64,000 nt of DNA, taken from assembly GCA_010692425.1 (NCBI GenBank), contig JAAHHJ010000002.1:186001-250000 (forward strand), written 5' to 3'. The position numbers and the translations under genes are program-made. Positions 37,452-47,037 of the stretch are shown one piece after another. How positions within the stretch are numbered: position 1 is the first letter of the stretch; the number at the start of each line of letters is the position of its first letter. This DNA comes from Symploca sp. SIO3C6 (GTDB taxonomy: Bacteria > Cyanobacteriota > Cyanobacteriia > Cyanobacteriales > Coleofasciculaceae). Under the pieces are notes generated by a model, which saw only the letters and a program-made list of their open reading frames with translations, ran no database searches and had not been told where the DNA came from.

Positions 37452-37487
37452 GAAGCATAGATGTAACTTTTTCTACATTAATCTCCC

Positions 37488-37625
37488 ATGACTCAACGTA
37501 CTCTCGGCGGTACCAGCCGCAAACAAAAAAGAAAATCTGGCTTTCGCGCTAGGATGCGTACCAAAAATGGCAGGGCAGTCATTAAAGCTCGCAGAAGCAA
37601 GGGGCGTCATCGTCTCTGTGTGTAG
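37488..37625 (+). CDS. rpmH: 50S ribosomal protein L34
   Basis: 45 residues, too short for the usual ORF cutoff: starts [20 protein letters not shown], contains [20 protein letters not shown]. The [11 protein letters not shown] core is the L34 signature. ATG at 37488 with a weak purine lead. It begins the rpmH-rnpA-PH-yidC-khpB cluster conserved in bacteria. A stretch of 319 bp separates it from rnpA, longer than usual. Confidence 0.95.
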   Translation: MTQRTLGGTSRKQKRKSGFRARMRTKNGRAVIKARRSKGRHRLCV

Positions 37626-37944
37626 TGATTATTTTTTGTTTACTAATGGTGGGGAGAAAGGGGGAGGCATTAAAGACGCGGGGACAGGTCGACACGGGGA
37701 CGCTCCAGATAAATTGGATGGGGATTTTAACCCCAACCAATTTTATACACCGCAAGTGACGGTGGGGTATTTGACCCAAATTAATTTCGATAAGTCCCGC
37801 CTTGTAATCTGTGAGGTGTTCTTGACCTACCGGAGGAAACCTCAAGTGTGAGGATGGATATCCCCCAGGCTCTCTCTAAGAGGAGTTAATCCAGATTAGG
37901 CGTTTTATCTTCGCAATAGTCGGTTTCGCTCTTTGGAGTTGGTA
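37626..37944. other. Gap between rpmH and rnpA
   Basis: 319 bp, G-rich at first (GGTGGGGAGAAAGGGGGAGG). It holds an imperfect inverted repeat around 37713-37745 (ATTGGATGGGGATTTTAACCCCAACCAAT-type, split stem ATTGG/CCAAT with GGGG/CCCC) and a CCGGAGGAAACC segment. The open frame 37567-37851 overlaps rpmH out of frame and is not protein-like. Confidence 0.5.
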
Positions 37945-38349
37945 GTGGCATTGTCTCAAGCAAATCGACTCAGGCACTGGCGAGATTTTCAGACGGTTTA
38001 CCAGAAAGGAAATCGCCTTTCAAGTCGTTGTTTAAGTTTACGGTGTCTGCAGAATCAACCAAGTGCTGCAGACTCTTCATCGCCAAGGGCTTGGGCGTTC
38101 AACAACAAACATGAATCTAATACTCGTATTGGTATCTCTATCAGCCAAAAAGTTAGCAAGAAAGCAGTGATTCGCAATCGCATCAAGCGGCAACTGCAGG
38201 CAATTATGCGCCAGTTCCTGCCGCGAATATCCCCAGGCTGGGACATAGTAATCGTGGTACGACCAAGTGCCAAAGAGTGCGATTATGCACGATTTCTGCG
38301 AGAATTAAAGCAGTTGCTGGTCGAAGCAGAGGTACTCAATGGGCATTAG
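37945..38349 (+). CDS. rnpA: Ribonuclease P protein component
   Basis: Binds RNase P RNA and helps 5' maturation of tRNAs. From the GTG at 37945 it reads MALSQANRLRHWRDFQTVYQ, as in cyanobacterial relatives; the frame extends to a TTG at 37933. The signature ISISQKVSKKAVIRNRIKRQLQAIMR carries the conserved RNRIKR RNA-binding block. A serine/alanine-rich insert near 45-60 is a cyanobacterial trait. Its end overlaps the next gene by 11 bases. Confidence 0.95.
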   Translation: MALSQANRLRHWRDFQTVYQKGNRLSSRCLSLRCLQNQPSAADSSSPRAWAFNNKHESNTRIGISISQKVSKKAVIRNRIKRQLQAIMRQFLPRISPGWDIVIVVRPSAKECDYARFLRELKQLLVEAEVLNGH

Positions 38350-38731
38350 AGAAGAAGTCTTCTATGAAGGTGGTCCCCACATCGGCGACCTGATTATTAA
38401 TATTTTGTTAGGCTTCACCGTCATTTGCTTGCCATTGACAGTTGCAGCCATTGTGCGAGCCCTATGGCTGCGCTATAGAATTACGGATCGCCGCATATCA
38501 GTCACTGGCGGTTGGCAGGGAAGAGACCGCACCGATATCATTTATTCAGAGGTTGTCAAGGTTGTCAAAGTCCCCCGAGGTTTAGGGTATTGGGGGGATA
38601 TAGTAGTTACCCTTAGAGATGGTAGCCGCTTAGAGTTGCGTTCTATGCCCCGCTTCCGCGAAGTATACGACCATATTGCCCAAAAAGCAGCAGACAAAAC
38701 CGGAAAAACCTTAGACACGATCAAGGCTTAG
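38339..38731 (+). CDS. PH-domain membrane protein
   Basis: 130 residues: one or two membrane helices (~18-42) followed by a bacterial PH domain (YRITDRRISVTGGWQGRDRTDIIYSEVVKVVKVPRG, GDIVVTLRDGSRLELRSMPRF). It stands between rnpA and yidC in the standard cyanobacterial order and overlaps rnpA, so it is translated with it. Function in membrane insertion is suggested only by its position. Confidence 0.9.
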   Translation: MGIREEVFYEGGPHIGDLIINILLGFTVICLPLTVAAIVRALWLRYRITDRRISVTGGWQGRDRTDIIYSEVVKVVKVPRGLGYWGDIVVTLRDGSRLELRSMPRFREVYDHIAQKAADKTGKTLDTIKA

Positions 38732-38875
38732 GGTCATTAGCGGCAAACAAAACACTTCTTATGTGCACAGATACCTGGCTGCAAGGATTCCGGATGACCA
38801 ACCCTACATCTAGACAAATAATTAGATAGATTAGATTGAGAAAACACAAACAGCGCCTAGGTTAACTTTTTACGA

Positions 38876-40036
38876 ATGGATTTTGGTATCGGGTTTCTCT
38901 CCAACAACGTCATGCTGCCAATCCTGGATTTCTTTTACGGGATTGTGCCAAGTTATGGTCTAGCCATTGTAGCGCTGACCCTAGTGATTCGCTTTGCCCT
39001 CTTTCCCCTCAACGCTGGTTCCATTCGCAATATGAGGCGCATGCGAATCACTCAACCGCTGATGAAACAGCGGCAAGAGGAAATTAAGCAACGCTACAAA
39101 GATGACCCTGCCAAACAGCAGGAGGAAATGGGCAAACTCTTCAAAGAGTTTGGTAACCCCTTGGCTGGTTGCTTACCTGTGTTGTTGCAAATGCCAGTGC
39201 TGTTCGCGTTGTTTGCAACCCTGCGGGGTTCCCCATTTTCTAACATCAACTACGACATCAACATCCAAATTTTTCCCCAAGAAAAACTAGAGTTCATTAA
39301 ACCCCAAGCTTTTGCTACTAAACCACAGAATATTTATCTGGCTGATGGTGTACATGCTCCAGTGGCAGCATTGCTTCCTGCAGGTAACAGCTTAGTGGTT
39401 AGTGAAAAAGCTAAATTAGAGTTTCAAACCGTTGAGGGTCAATCCCTTCAGGATTTACTTACTCAGTATCCAGATACCACAATTACTCCTAACTGGCACG
39501 TTACCAAAGGTCAAGAGCGAGTACTGCTCAAAGATGATGGCACAATTGAAGCTTTGGAGCCTGGAGAAGTTACTATCCAAGGCACAATTCCAGGATTAGC
39601 AGCAGATAAAGGATTCCTGTTCATTGATGCCTTGGGGCGCGTTGGTGCCTTTGAAGAAGATGGCACTATTCACTGGGATATTGTCGGTATGATTCTCTTC
39701 TTTGGTCTGAGCTTATTTGTTAACCAGATTCTCTCAGGTCAGAATGCCGGTGACTCTACACCCCAACAGTCAGCGGTTAATAAGATTACCCCAGTCTTAT
39801 TTAGCGGCATGTTCTTCTTCTTCCCCCTGCCAGCTGGCGTACTGATGTATATGGTTATTGCCAATTTATTTCAGACTGTCCAAAGCTTTATTTTGATGCG
39901 AGAACCTCTGCCGGAAAATATTCAGAAAATGGTGGAGCAGCAAGAAAAACAAACTAAAGCAAAATCTGGGGAGACTAGAGAAGCACTGGCTTTTGAACCC
40001 AAGCGTTCTAAGAAAAAAAAGAAAGCTTCAAGTTGA
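38876..40036 (+). CDS. yidC: Membrane protein insertase YidC/Oxa1/Alb3
   Basis: 386 residues, five membrane helices: near the N-terminus (~15-40), [21 protein letters not shown] (~90-115), then [11 protein letters not shown] and [28 protein letters not shown]. The hydrophilic groove arginine is in the first region ([10 protein letters not shown]). A ~130-residue soluble loop between helices 2 and 3 is typical of cyanobacteria. The basic tail ([11 protein letters not shown]) can contact ribosomes. Start ATG 38876; khpB overlaps its stop. Confidence 0.95.
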   Translation: MDFGIGFLSNNVMLPILDFFYGIVPSYGLAIVALTLVIRFALFPLNAGSIRNMRRMRITQPLMKQRQEEIKQRYKDDPAKQQEEMGKLFKEFGNPLAGCLPVLLQMPVLFALFATLRGSPFSNINYDINIQIFPQEKLEFIKPQAFATKPQNIYLADGVHAPVAALLPAGNSLVVSEKAKLEFQTVEGQSLQDLLTQYPDTTITPNWHVTKGQERVLLKDDGTIEALEPGEVTIQGTIPGLAADKGFLFIDALGRVGAFEEDGTIHWDIVGMILFFGLSLFVNQILSGQNAGDSTPQQSAVNKITPVLFSGMFFFFPLPAGVLMYMVIANLFQTVQSFILMREPLPENIQKMVEQQEKQTKAKSGETREALAFEPKRSKKKKKASS

Positions 40037-40533
40037 TGATGAGCAATCAATCCATGCAGCAACGAGGTCAGCAGTGGCTGGAGAAACTTTTAAGTCTATC
40101 AAATCTACCTGCTGGTGTTGAAGTAACAGACAAAACTGAGCCTCACGATGATCGACCAAGCTACTGGCTGACGATTGAGGATACTAAACTTACTCCCGAA
40201 CAGATTCAAATTTTGATTGGTCTCAAGGGTTCAGTAATTGATGCTATTCAATACCTAGCTAACTCGATTATTAACTTAGATCAAGACCAACAGCAGCAAG
40301 CTGCATACACGATTGAACTAGATGGCTACCGAGCCCGGCGCCAGGCCCAACTCCAGACGCTGGCAGCTCATGCTGCTGAGCAAGTAAGGGAGACGGGAGA
40401 AGCTTTTGAACTAAAATCTTTGTCTTCAGCGGAGAGGCGTCAAATTCATACCTTTTTAAAGGAGTGCGATGACTTAGAGACTCATTCCCAAGGGCAAGAA
40501 CCAGATCGACGTCTGGTTGTACGTCGGCGTTGA
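40036..40533 (+). CDS. khpB: KH/R3H RNA-binding protein (Jag/KhpB)
   Basis: 165 residues. KH-like domain with LIGLKGSVIDAIQYLANSIIN (the GxxG loop is here LKGS) and an R3H-like C-terminal domain (RRQAQLQTLAAHAAEQVRETGEAFELKSLSSAERRQIHTFLKE). The ATG at 40036 overlaps the yidC stop (TGATG), a coupling overlap. KhpB/Jag influences cell division and elongation in other bacteria through RNA binding. Confidence 0.9.
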   Translation: MMSNQSMQQRGQQWLEKLLSLSNLPAGVEVTDKTEPHDDRPSYWLTIEDTKLTPEQIQILIGLKGSVIDAIQYLANSIINLDQDQQQQAAYTIELDGYRARRQAQLQTLAAHAAEQVRETGEAFELKSLSSAERRQIHTFLKECDDLETHSQGQEPDRRLVVRRR

Positions 40534-40584
40534 GAAGCAGTTGATTTGCCAAATCAGGCAGTCTATCTCAGACAATGCACAATT

Positions 40585-40622
40585 CCAAGACCGAAGCTAA
40601 GCTTTGGTCTTTGCTTGTTTTT
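40585..40622 (+). terminator. Rho-independent terminator after khpB
   Basis: Stem CAAGACCGAAGCT with AGCTTTGGTCTTTG, short loop, then TGCTTGTTTTT. It closes the rpmH-rnpA-PH-yidC-khpB cluster. Confidence 0.8.
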
Positions 40623-40645
40623 AAGTAGTTGGACTCAATTTTAAA

Positions 40646-40789
40646 CGGAAAAAGCTGCTCAAAATATTGGAACATTGTGGTGTAGCGCGGCACGCTTGGA
40701 ACTGGGGCTTAGCGTTAACTAAAAACACCCTCGACCACAATCGAGAGCATCCCACAGACCAGCTTAAATTCCCCAGTGCTGTTGACTAA
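40646..40789 (+). pseudogene. Decayed tnpB fragment (N-terminal part)
   Basis: The frame reads KLLKILEHCGVARHAWNWGL, then ALTKNTLDHN and KFPSAVD before a stop. HCGVARHAWNWGL matches the N-terminal helical region of IS605 OrfB proteins of another subfamily than the two full tnpB genes here. Both the start and the RuvC part are missing. Confidence 0.7.
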
Positions 40790-40912
40790 CGGAGTTAGGA
40801 TAGTCCGTTGCGCCAAGGGATATTTCGTCCAATTCTGCATAGGCGTAGAACGTTGCCAACAGATCAGGGGCGCGACTCCTATAATCGTAATTGAGCCGAT
40901 GGGATCAGCATT

Positions 40913-41416
40913 ATGAAGGCAATTTATATTCCTGAGCTGCTCAAACTACCAGAGCAGAAAGAGGTCATTGAGATTAACGAGTACCTCTCGGGTTTAGAGA
41001 CACTCAATCCAGTGGGAGGAAGTTTGCAAGTGAAGCATCAAGGAAACTATTTAGCAGTCTCTGCACAAGCATCAACGATTATTACCTTGGTTTGCGATCG
41101 CTGCTTACAACAGTACAATCATCGGTTAGCAGTTGACACTTCCGAATTGATTTGGTTAGACGAATCAGCCCAGAAGCTAGCTCCAGCTCCTTTAGAGCAA
41201 GAGATGACTTGGGAAGATTTGGTAGAAATATTACCAGCGCAGGGTTATTTTGAACCGGACACTTGGCTATACGAGCAACTTTGTCTGGAAATTCCTCCGC
41301 GCCAGCTCTGCAGCAATCAGTGTCGAGGAATTACCATCGCTGATGGTAGCAGTGAATCTCCAAGAGATGGGCGCTGGGACGCTCTGGAAGCTCTCAAAAG
41401 ACAACTTTCTGGATAG
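40913..41416 (+). CDS. yceD: YceD family protein (DUF177)
   Basis: 167 residues. Conserved DUF177 features: LVCDRCLQQYNHRLAVDTSELIWL with a CxxC pair (~61-64), and the C-terminal PxxLCSNQCRG cysteine motif. In most bacteria YceD precedes rpmF and affects 23S rRNA; here rpmF is not next to it and a Ycf46 gene follows 59 bp later. ATG start at 40913. Confidence 0.85.
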   Translation: MKAIYIPELLKLPEQKEVIEINEYLSGLETLNPVGGSLQVKHQGNYLAVSAQASTIITLVCDRCLQQYNHRLAVDTSELIWLDESAQKLAPAPLEQEMTWEDLVEILPAQGYFEPDTWLYEQLCLEIPPRQLCSNQCRGITIADGSSESPRDGRWDALEALKRQLSG

Positions 41417-41475
41417 TAAGCAACCACTATGCTTGTTAACAAGGGTGTTCTCAATTTTGATGTTTTTGGTTTGCC

Positions 41476-43005
41476 ATGAGTTTTGAAGACCAGTTTGAAC
41501 TGTTCCTGCGTGCCCGTTATGCTGTGATTTATATTCCCACTCCGGAAGAGGAGCGAGTAGAGGCAGCAATTACTCTGGTGGCTAAACGCTTGAGCAATCG
41601 GGCTGTCTATGTTTGGGATTTTGTTGACGGCTACCAGAATAACCCTAATGACCAAGGCTTTGGACGCCGTAATCCACTACAAGCTCTAGAATTTGTAGAA
41701 AAAATACCCCAAAAAGCTGCTGCCATCTTTATACTGAGAGATTTTCACAGATTCTTAGAAGATATCTCTGTTTCCAGGAAACTAAGAAACCTGTCACGAC
41801 TACTCAAATCTCAACCCAAGAATATTGTAATTGTTGCCCCTTCTGTTACTGTTCCGGCAGAGTTAGCGGAAATACTAACAGTCCTAGAATTTCCCTTACC
41901 ACAAGCTTCGGAAATCAAAGCTGAACTCAGACGCTTGCTAGCAGCCACAGCTCAATCCCTAGAGGAGAAAGTTATTGATGAATTAGTGCGTTCGGCTCAA
42001 GGTCTTTCTTTGGAGAGGATTCGCCGGGTTCTTGCCCGCGCCATTGCCTCTGGTGGTGCCATCCAACCAGAGGATGTGGAACTAATCTTAGAAGAAAAAC
42101 GTCAATCTATCCGCCAGACGCAAATTTTAGAGTTTTATCCGGCAGCGGAGAAAATTTCTGACATTGGTGGCTTAGACAATCTCAAGGAGTGGTTACTGCG
42201 TCGAGGTGGTGCCTTTACAGAAAGAGCCAGACAATACGGTTTACCCCATCCTCGTGGTTTATTACTGGTGGGAATTCAGGGTACAGGCAAATCTTTAACT
42301 GCCAAGGCGATTGCCAATCACTGGCACCTGCCTCTGCTACGTCTGGATGTAGGGCGTCTATTTGGCGGTTTGGTGGGAGAATCGGAATCCCGCACTCGGC
42401 AAATGATTCAACTGGCAGAAGCCCTGGCTCCCTGTATCCTGTGGATTGATGAAATTGACAAGGCTTTTTCTGGGGTCGATTCTAAAGGAGATTCTGGAAC
42501 TACCAGCCGTGTCTTTGGAACCTTTATCACTTGGCTAGCTGAAAAAAAATCGCCAGTGTTTGTTGTGGCTACTGCCAACAATATCAAAGCCTTACCCTCA
42601 GAAATGCTCCGTAAAGGCAGGTTTGACGAAATCTTCTTTGTTGGTTTACCAAATCAGGAGGAGCGTCGTGCTATTTTTGAACTGCATTTGGCTCGACTGA
42701 GACCTCACAACTTAAAAAGTTATGATCTAGAGCGATTAGCTTATGAGACGCCGGATTTTTCAGGAGCTGAAATTGAACAAACTCTGACTGAAGCGATGCA
42801 CATCGGTTTTAGTCAGAACCGAGACTTCAGCACTGATGATGTTTTGGAAGCGGCTAGCCAAATCATTCCTTTGGCTCGAACAGCCCAAGAACAAATTCAG
42901 TTCTTACAAGACTGGGCAGCTGCTGGAAAAGCACGTATGGCTTCTAGAGATAGTCGCTTGAGTAACAGAATTGAGCGTCAACTTGGAACAGGGGAACAGG
43001 GGTAA
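41476..43005 (+). CDS. ycf46: Ycf46-type AAA+ ATPase
   Basis: 509 residues. The N-terminal ~210 residues are a Ycf46-specific regulatory part (FLRARYAVIYIPTPEEERVE). The AAA+ domain has Walker A GIQGTGKS (266-273), Walker B CILWIDEIDKAFSG (~318-331), a sensor-1 ATANNIKALPSE and arginine-finger RKGRFDEIFFVGLP block. Ycf46 is conserved in cyanobacteria and algal plastids, with reports linking it to inorganic carbon use; the mechanism is not settled. Probably read with yceD. Confidence 0.93.
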   Translation: MSFEDQFELFLRARYAVIYIPTPEEERVEAAITLVAKRLSNRAVYVWDFVDGYQNNPNDQGFGRRNPLQALEFVEKIPQKAAAIFILRDFHRFLEDISVSRKLRNLSRLLKSQPKNIVIVAPSVTVPAELAEILTVLEFPLPQASEIKAELRRLLAATAQSLEEKVIDELVRSAQGLSLERIRRVLARAIASGGAIQPEDVELILEEKRQSIRQTQILEFYPAAEKISDIGGLDNLKEWLLRRGGAFTERARQYGLPHPRGLLLVGIQGTGKSLTAKAIANHWHLPLLRLDVGRLFGGLVGESESRTRQMIQLAEALAPCILWIDEIDKAFSGVDSKGDSGTTSRVFGTFITWLAEKKSPVFVVATANNIKALPSEMLRKGRFDEIFFVGLPNQEERRAIFELHLARLRPHNLKSYDLERLAYETPDFSGAEIEQTLTEAMHIGFSQNRDFSTDDVLEAASQIIPLARTAQEQIQFLQDWAAAGKARMASRDSRLSNRIERQLGTGEQG

Positions 43006-43278
43006 GCTGTCACACATTAAGAGTTTGTCTTCAATAAGATGGGGAGATGGGGAGAAGATATATAGCAGTGTGCTCTCGGTTATTTACAGTACCAATGTTC
43101 TAAGCAATTGATAATCAAGCATCAATTTGTGAAATTTGTGGTTTTTAAATACACCAGTGCACAGCGTTATAGATGGGACTTGAGCCAATATATTGATTAA
43201 AGCTAACTCTAATAACTCTAAGTTGGCTGTTCAATTTACTCTTAATTCAAACAAAAACTAGCAAATAAACAACTCCTT

Positions 43279-43755
43279 ATGAGTTTGTCGCGTATAGCTC
43301 AGTTTATAATCGGATTCTTGCTTGGCGTTTCCATTTTGGTTGGCAGCACCATTGCAGTTGCCTATTACTTCTTTACCAAACTGGCAGTTACTCCTCCCAA
43401 GCCAATTTTTGCAGAAGAGGAACCACAAGATTCAGACAATGCCAAGCAAGCTAGTTCTGAACCAGTGCCTAAGTCTCAAGCAAGTAAATCGAGTAACCAA
43501 CCTATCGCTATTGAAAATAATTCAAGCGCTCCGAAACTAGAGCCAGGAGCCTATCAAGCCCGTGTTACTTGGCCAGAGGGGTTGAGTTTGCGCCAATCAC
43601 CTAGTTTGGATGCTGTGCGCATCGGCGGTGTTGCCTATAATCAAGAAATTATCATCCTTAAAGAAAGTGATGATAAAAGATGGCAACGGGTACGTTTACT
43701 AAATAGTCAGCAAGAAGGCTGGGTCAAGGCAGGTAACGTTAGACGAGTTAATTGA
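43279..43755 (+). CDS. Membrane-anchored SH3-domain protein
   Basis: 158 residues: one N-terminal membrane helix (~8-30), a low-complexity Ser/Pro/Gln linker (~45-90), and a C-terminal bacterial SH3 domain (GLSLRQSPSLDAVRIGGVAYNQEIIIL, WQRVRLLNSQQEGWVKAGNVRRV). Such proteins face the periplasm and contact peptidoglycan. Neighbours at 44722 and 45586 are also cell-wall-binding. Confidence 0.88.
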   Translation: MSLSRIAQFIIGFLLGVSILVGSTIAVAYYFFTKLAVTPPKPIFAEEEPQDSDNAKQASSEPVPKSQASKSSNQPIAIENNSSAPKLEPGAYQARVTWPEGLSLRQSPSLDAVRIGGVAYNQEIIILKESDDKRWQRVRLLNSQQEGWVKAGNVRRVN

Positions 43756-43948
43756 AATCAGGGGAGCATCTTTGAGATGAGATCACCTAAATTGCCAATC
43801 ATCTCTAGCTACTTTGTTAAGAAAAGTAGCTAAACCTTAATCTTGATTGCAAAATCCCTGCTCAACAAAAAGTCAGTTCACAGAGGGTGATAGTTTATTT
43901 AGCTATGAATTCGCAACTTTAACAACTTCACTCACGAATACAGAACTG

Positions 43949-44125
43949 ATGTACAACAAAAATTCCCATCAAGACTTGCTTGGAGCTGTGATTACGGCAG
44001 CATTGGGGGCAGGGATCGTTACCTCTTTTGCTGTAAGTCAAGGTCAAAATCCGCTTGTTGCTTTGGCAATCACTATTTTTTCTGCCCTTATTGCCGTCTT
44101 GTGTGTTCAGGCAGGGTTGATTTAA
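43949..44125 (+). CDS. Small membrane protein, 58 aa
   Basis: From ATG 43949: MYNKNSHQDLLGAVITAALG, then two hydrophobic helices (~9-30 and ~36-57). The frame extends upstream to a TTG at 43847, but those 34 residues are of poor composition. Function unknown. Confidence 0.6.
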   Translation: MYNKNSHQDLLGAVITAALGAGIVTSFAVSQGQNPLVALAITIFSALIAVLCVQAGLI

Positions 44126-44145
44126 ATGATTAAGTAGTGGTCTTA

Positions 44146-44577
44146 CTACTGTGGATTTTTTGTGAGCACTTCGACACCGAAGAGCGTCTCAATCCAAACT
44201 CTAGCCCCGCATGGCTTAGGGTTGTCACGACGATAGACTACCCGGCAAGGTCCATGGATTTCCACCTCGTGACCATAAGTATTACTTCGACCTCGCTTAA
44301 CGCTAATCACCGGAGCTGGTTTTTCCTGTTTTTGATTTTGCCGAATAGTCTGCTGATTAACGTGAATAATCGTCACAGGGGCAGGTCTTTTCCTGCGCCA
44401 ACGGGCTTTGGGGCCTCTTGTTCCCTCACTCACCTTTGGCATTCCATCCAAGAGAGGAATTACCCAAGATCTTCCGATCTTAAAGGCCCCTTGAATTCTG
44501 CCAGAAGAAAGTAATTGGCATATTCGCCTCACAGATACGCCCATTAGTTGTGCCGCTTGTGTGCTACCAACAAACAT
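44146..44577 (-). CDS. Excisionase/MerR-like helix-turn-helix protein
   Basis: 143 residues from the internal ATG at 44577 (MFVGSTQAAQLMGVSVRRICQLL), the usual start of a winged-helix excisionase-type domain (STQAAQLMGVSVRRICQLLSSGRIQGAFKIGRSWVIP, ~4-41). A longer ATG at 44625 is also possible. The rest is basic (GPKARWRRKRPAP) and ends with a domain I do not recognise (NTYGHEVEIHGPCRVVYRRDNPKPCGARVWIETL). Likely DNA-binding; target unknown. Confidence 0.75.
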   Translation of the reverse strand: MFVGSTQAAQLMGVSVRRICQLLSSGRIQGAFKIGRSWVIPLLDGMPKVSEGTRGPKARWRRKRPAPVTIIHVNQQTIRQNQKQEKPAPVISVKRGRSNTYGHEVEIHGPCRVVYRRDNPKPCGARVWIETLFGVEVLTKNPQ

Positions 44578-44721
44578 TTTTTTTAAACTATTCTTATAAC
44601 AGTATGGTTTATTTTCTAATACCAATGGTCTTTTGTCATCAGGGAAATTACCTGCGCTTCTTCGACTAAGTACAGCTTCCCCCTAATAAAACGGGAGTTG
44701 AATTAAGTTTTGGGCAATAAC

Positions 44722-45405
44722 TTAATTTTCAAGAAAGAAACAAGCTCTTAGATTAGTGCCTCCCTGAGCAGGAAATCCATTAGAAACCCAACCAGCAATT
44801 GGGAATGACAGTCTTGCCCATTCCCGACCTTGCTGATCTTCTCGAAATTTTGGAGGATTAACTAGTAAAACTCTCTGTCCGAAAAATACTTCACCAACTG
44901 TACGGGAGGTAGAGTTTGGTCTTTGACGAATAACTAAACCTTCAGGTCGATCATAGATGACTTGGCGGCAGAGATTGGAGTCTTTAGTAGTTAGAGGAAA
45001 GGTTTCTGTAGTAGTTAGAGGAATAGGTACTTCTGTAGAGCAAAACTTGAGGTTGGTTGTCTCGACAAATCCGCTAATGGGAGAACTTATTGCAATCCAA
45101 CCATCTCTGCTGGTTTCCTGTGCTAGGATAACCTGTTCGTCAGGCAACAAAGCTCTGATAGGCTCAGAGTCTGAGCGCTCTCGATAAACAAAGATTGACT
45201 TTGCTGCTGCACGACATCGTTCTGAAAGTCCTTGTGCCAGTTGCCAGTTGCTCTCTTTGTTAAATGAAGTTAGTTCTGATGCTGGGATCAGCTTAATTGA
45301 ATTAGTGCCGATAGCAACAGCACTATCAGTTTTAATGCCTCCTAAAGTACTCAGTACTAAAGCTAAGAGAGTCAGATGTTTGCCACAGTAGCCAATATTT
45401 TTCAT
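44722..45405 (-). CDS. Secreted protein with two SH3-like domains
   Basis: From the ATG at 45405 (MKNIGYCGKHLTLLALVL) it has a signal peptide (~9-31, ending SAVA) and two bacterial SH3-type repeats (CRAAAKSIFVYRERSDSEP..ISGFVETTNLKFC; CRQVIYDRPEGLVIRQRPNSTSRTVGEVFFG..AGWVSNGFP). A strong purine-rich leader (GGAGTGAGGTGAAGGG) fits this start rather than the ATG at 45441. Probably periplasmic or cell-wall-bound. Confidence 0.85.
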   Translation of the reverse strand: MKNIGYCGKHLTLLALVLSTLGGIKTDSAVAIGTNSIKLIPASELTSFNKESNWQLAQGLSERCRAAAKSIFVYRERSDSEPIRALLPDEQVILAQETSRDGWIAISSPISGFVETTNLKFCSTEVPIPLTTTETFPLTTKDSNLCRQVIYDRPEGLVIRQRPNSTSRTVGEVFFGQRVLLVNPPKFREDQQGREWARLSFPIAGWVSNGFPAQGGTNLRACFFLEN

Positions 45406-45585
45406 TTTTTTTCCCTTCACCTCACTCCAAGAATTTCCCAATCTCTATAAGTCTCTATAAGATCGAGTAAAGCAACTGGTTCAGCATTCGGCAACATCAA
45501 CTAGTATCCCGACAGTGTTCTCTTACCAAGCTTTTCTAGTTCAAATTTTTTTATAATAGACATGGGAAAGTAACTGCTTTTTATA

Positions 45586-46791
45586 ATGGAAACCCTTGCC
45601 TACTTTCATCTTGCTTTAGAGCATCAGGCACCCAAACCAGCAACTCCAATTTTATCTCTGGAGAAGGGTAAGTTTTGGGATTGGTTTAGAGGGAAAAAGC
45701 TAGCTAGCCACGTTAAAATCCTTTGGCTATCGCTGCTGATTATCCTCAGTATTTTCGGAATGGCAAGGGAAGTATTAGCACAAACGTTGTTAAAAAGAGG
45801 TGCTAGTGGTTCAGAAGTTATTGAACTACAGCTTCGCTTGCAAGAGTTGAGGTACTTTAATCGAGAACCCACTGGTTTTTTTGGTTCGATTACGGAAGAG
45901 GCAGTTAGAGCTTTTCAGCGAGACTCCAGACTGCAAGTTGATGGCATTGTTGGACCTGCAACGGAAGCTAGACTATTTCCTAATTCCAGATTGACTTCAA
46001 CACTATCAAGCCAGTCCCAAACTTCTAGCATTCTTCGCAGAGGTTCTAGAGGACGTGAAGTTGATCAACTACAGCGGCTTTTGGGGATTTTGGGTTACTT
46101 TGATCTACAACCTACTGGCTTTTTTGGCAGGGTTACAGAAAATGCAGTTAGAGCCTTTCAGCAAAACTACGGACTGCAAGTTGATGGCGTTGTAGGAGCA
46201 AGTACTTATAATACACTCTGGGCAATTTCAGCTGATGCATCTACACCAAGGATATCGTCACCGCCGTCTGATATTTATATCCCTCCTCCAAATTCCCCCT
46301 CTACAAACGTGTTAATGTACGGCGATCCCTTGGGTCGATCTATGGCTAGAGAGGTAGATATATTAAAACGAGGCGATCGCGGACCAGCAGTGGAAGGTCT
46401 TCAGAGAGAGTTGAGTAGACAAGGTTTTTATTATCGATATCGGGTTGATGGCAACTACGGTGTGCAAACAGAAAATGCTGTCTCTAATTTTCAGAGAGCT
46501 AATGGTTTAGCAGCTAATGGTATTGCCGATAGAAAAACGCTATCAGCATTGGGATTAGATGTAACTGGTAAATCGCCGAAGAATCGCTACGTCGTAGTTG
46601 TGCCAGTCGAAAATAACAATACCCTGTCTCAAGTACGTTACGTAGTGGGTTTTGATAATGCAACCTTAGGTAAATTAAGGCAAGGTGAATATGTTAATGC
46701 TGGCTCATTTGCTGATCGCCAAAGCGCTGAAAGCCTTTCACACCAATTGAGAGCGAATGGACTAGATGCTCGGGTGGAATATTTGCGATAA
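45586..46791 (+). CDS. Protein with three peptidoglycan-binding domains and a SPOR-like tail
   Basis: 401 residues. N-terminal cytoplasmic part and membrane helix (~45-66), then three PG_binding_1 repeats (LLKRGASGSEVIELQLRL.., ILRRGSRGREVDQLQRLL.., ILKRGDRGPAVEGLQREL.., each followed by FFG/YG..TENAVRAFQ), and a C-terminal SPOR-like stretch (YVNAGSFADRQSAESLSHQLRANGLDARVEYL). It should sit in the envelope bound to peptidoglycan. The stop codon TAA is the first part of dispersed-repeat copy C. Confidence 0.92.
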   Translation: METLAYFHLALEHQAPKPATPILSLEKGKFWDWFRGKKLASHVKILWLSLLIILSIFGMAREVLAQTLLKRGASGSEVIELQLRLQELRYFNREPTGFFGSITEEAVRAFQRDSRLQVDGIVGPATEARLFPNSRLTSTLSSQSQTSSILRRGSRGREVDQLQRLLGILGYFDLQPTGFFGRVTENAVRAFQQNYGLQVDGVVGASTYNTLWAISADASTPRISSPPSDIYIPPPNSPSTNVLMYGDPLGRSMAREVDILKRGDRGPAVEGLQRELSRQGFYYRYRVDGNYGVQTENAVSNFQRANGLAANGIADRKTLSALGLDVTGKSPKNRYVVVVPVENNNTLSQVRYVVGFDNATLGKLRQGEYVNAGSFADRQSAESLSHQLRANGLDARVEYLR

Positions 46792-46914
46792 GTAGTCGGA
46801 CATAAATAAATGGCTCTATGTAAAAAATTATGAAATCCTTCAAAGTTACCCTACACCCTACACCCTACACCCCACACCCTGCCTCAACCAGTAAACTTTA
46901 TCAATGTCGCAGGT
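46790..46914 (+). repeat. Dispersed repeat, copy C
   Basis: AAGTAGTCGGACATAAATAA, TGTAAAAAATTATGAAATCC, a CACCCTA tandem tract (46850-46875), CACACCCTGCCTCAACCAGT and TATCAATGTCGCAGGTA. Its first bases overlap the stop codon of the preceding gene. Compare copies at 3264-3389 (minus) and 36262-36392 (plus). Confidence 0.8.
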
Positions 46915-47037
46915 ACTTAGCTAGCAGTAGTGAACTACCCAAACTACCCTAAAGGTTGAGCATCTGAGACTTTGACATTTTTAGACATTTTTAAAATTAA
47001 GTGGGGGACTTATAGCTCCCCCAAACTCCCTTGCCAG

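Noticed and set aside
37567-37851. 94-codon frame overlapping the end of rpmH
   Set aside because: Overlaps rpmH out of frame and then reads through G-rich sequence; no family likeness.
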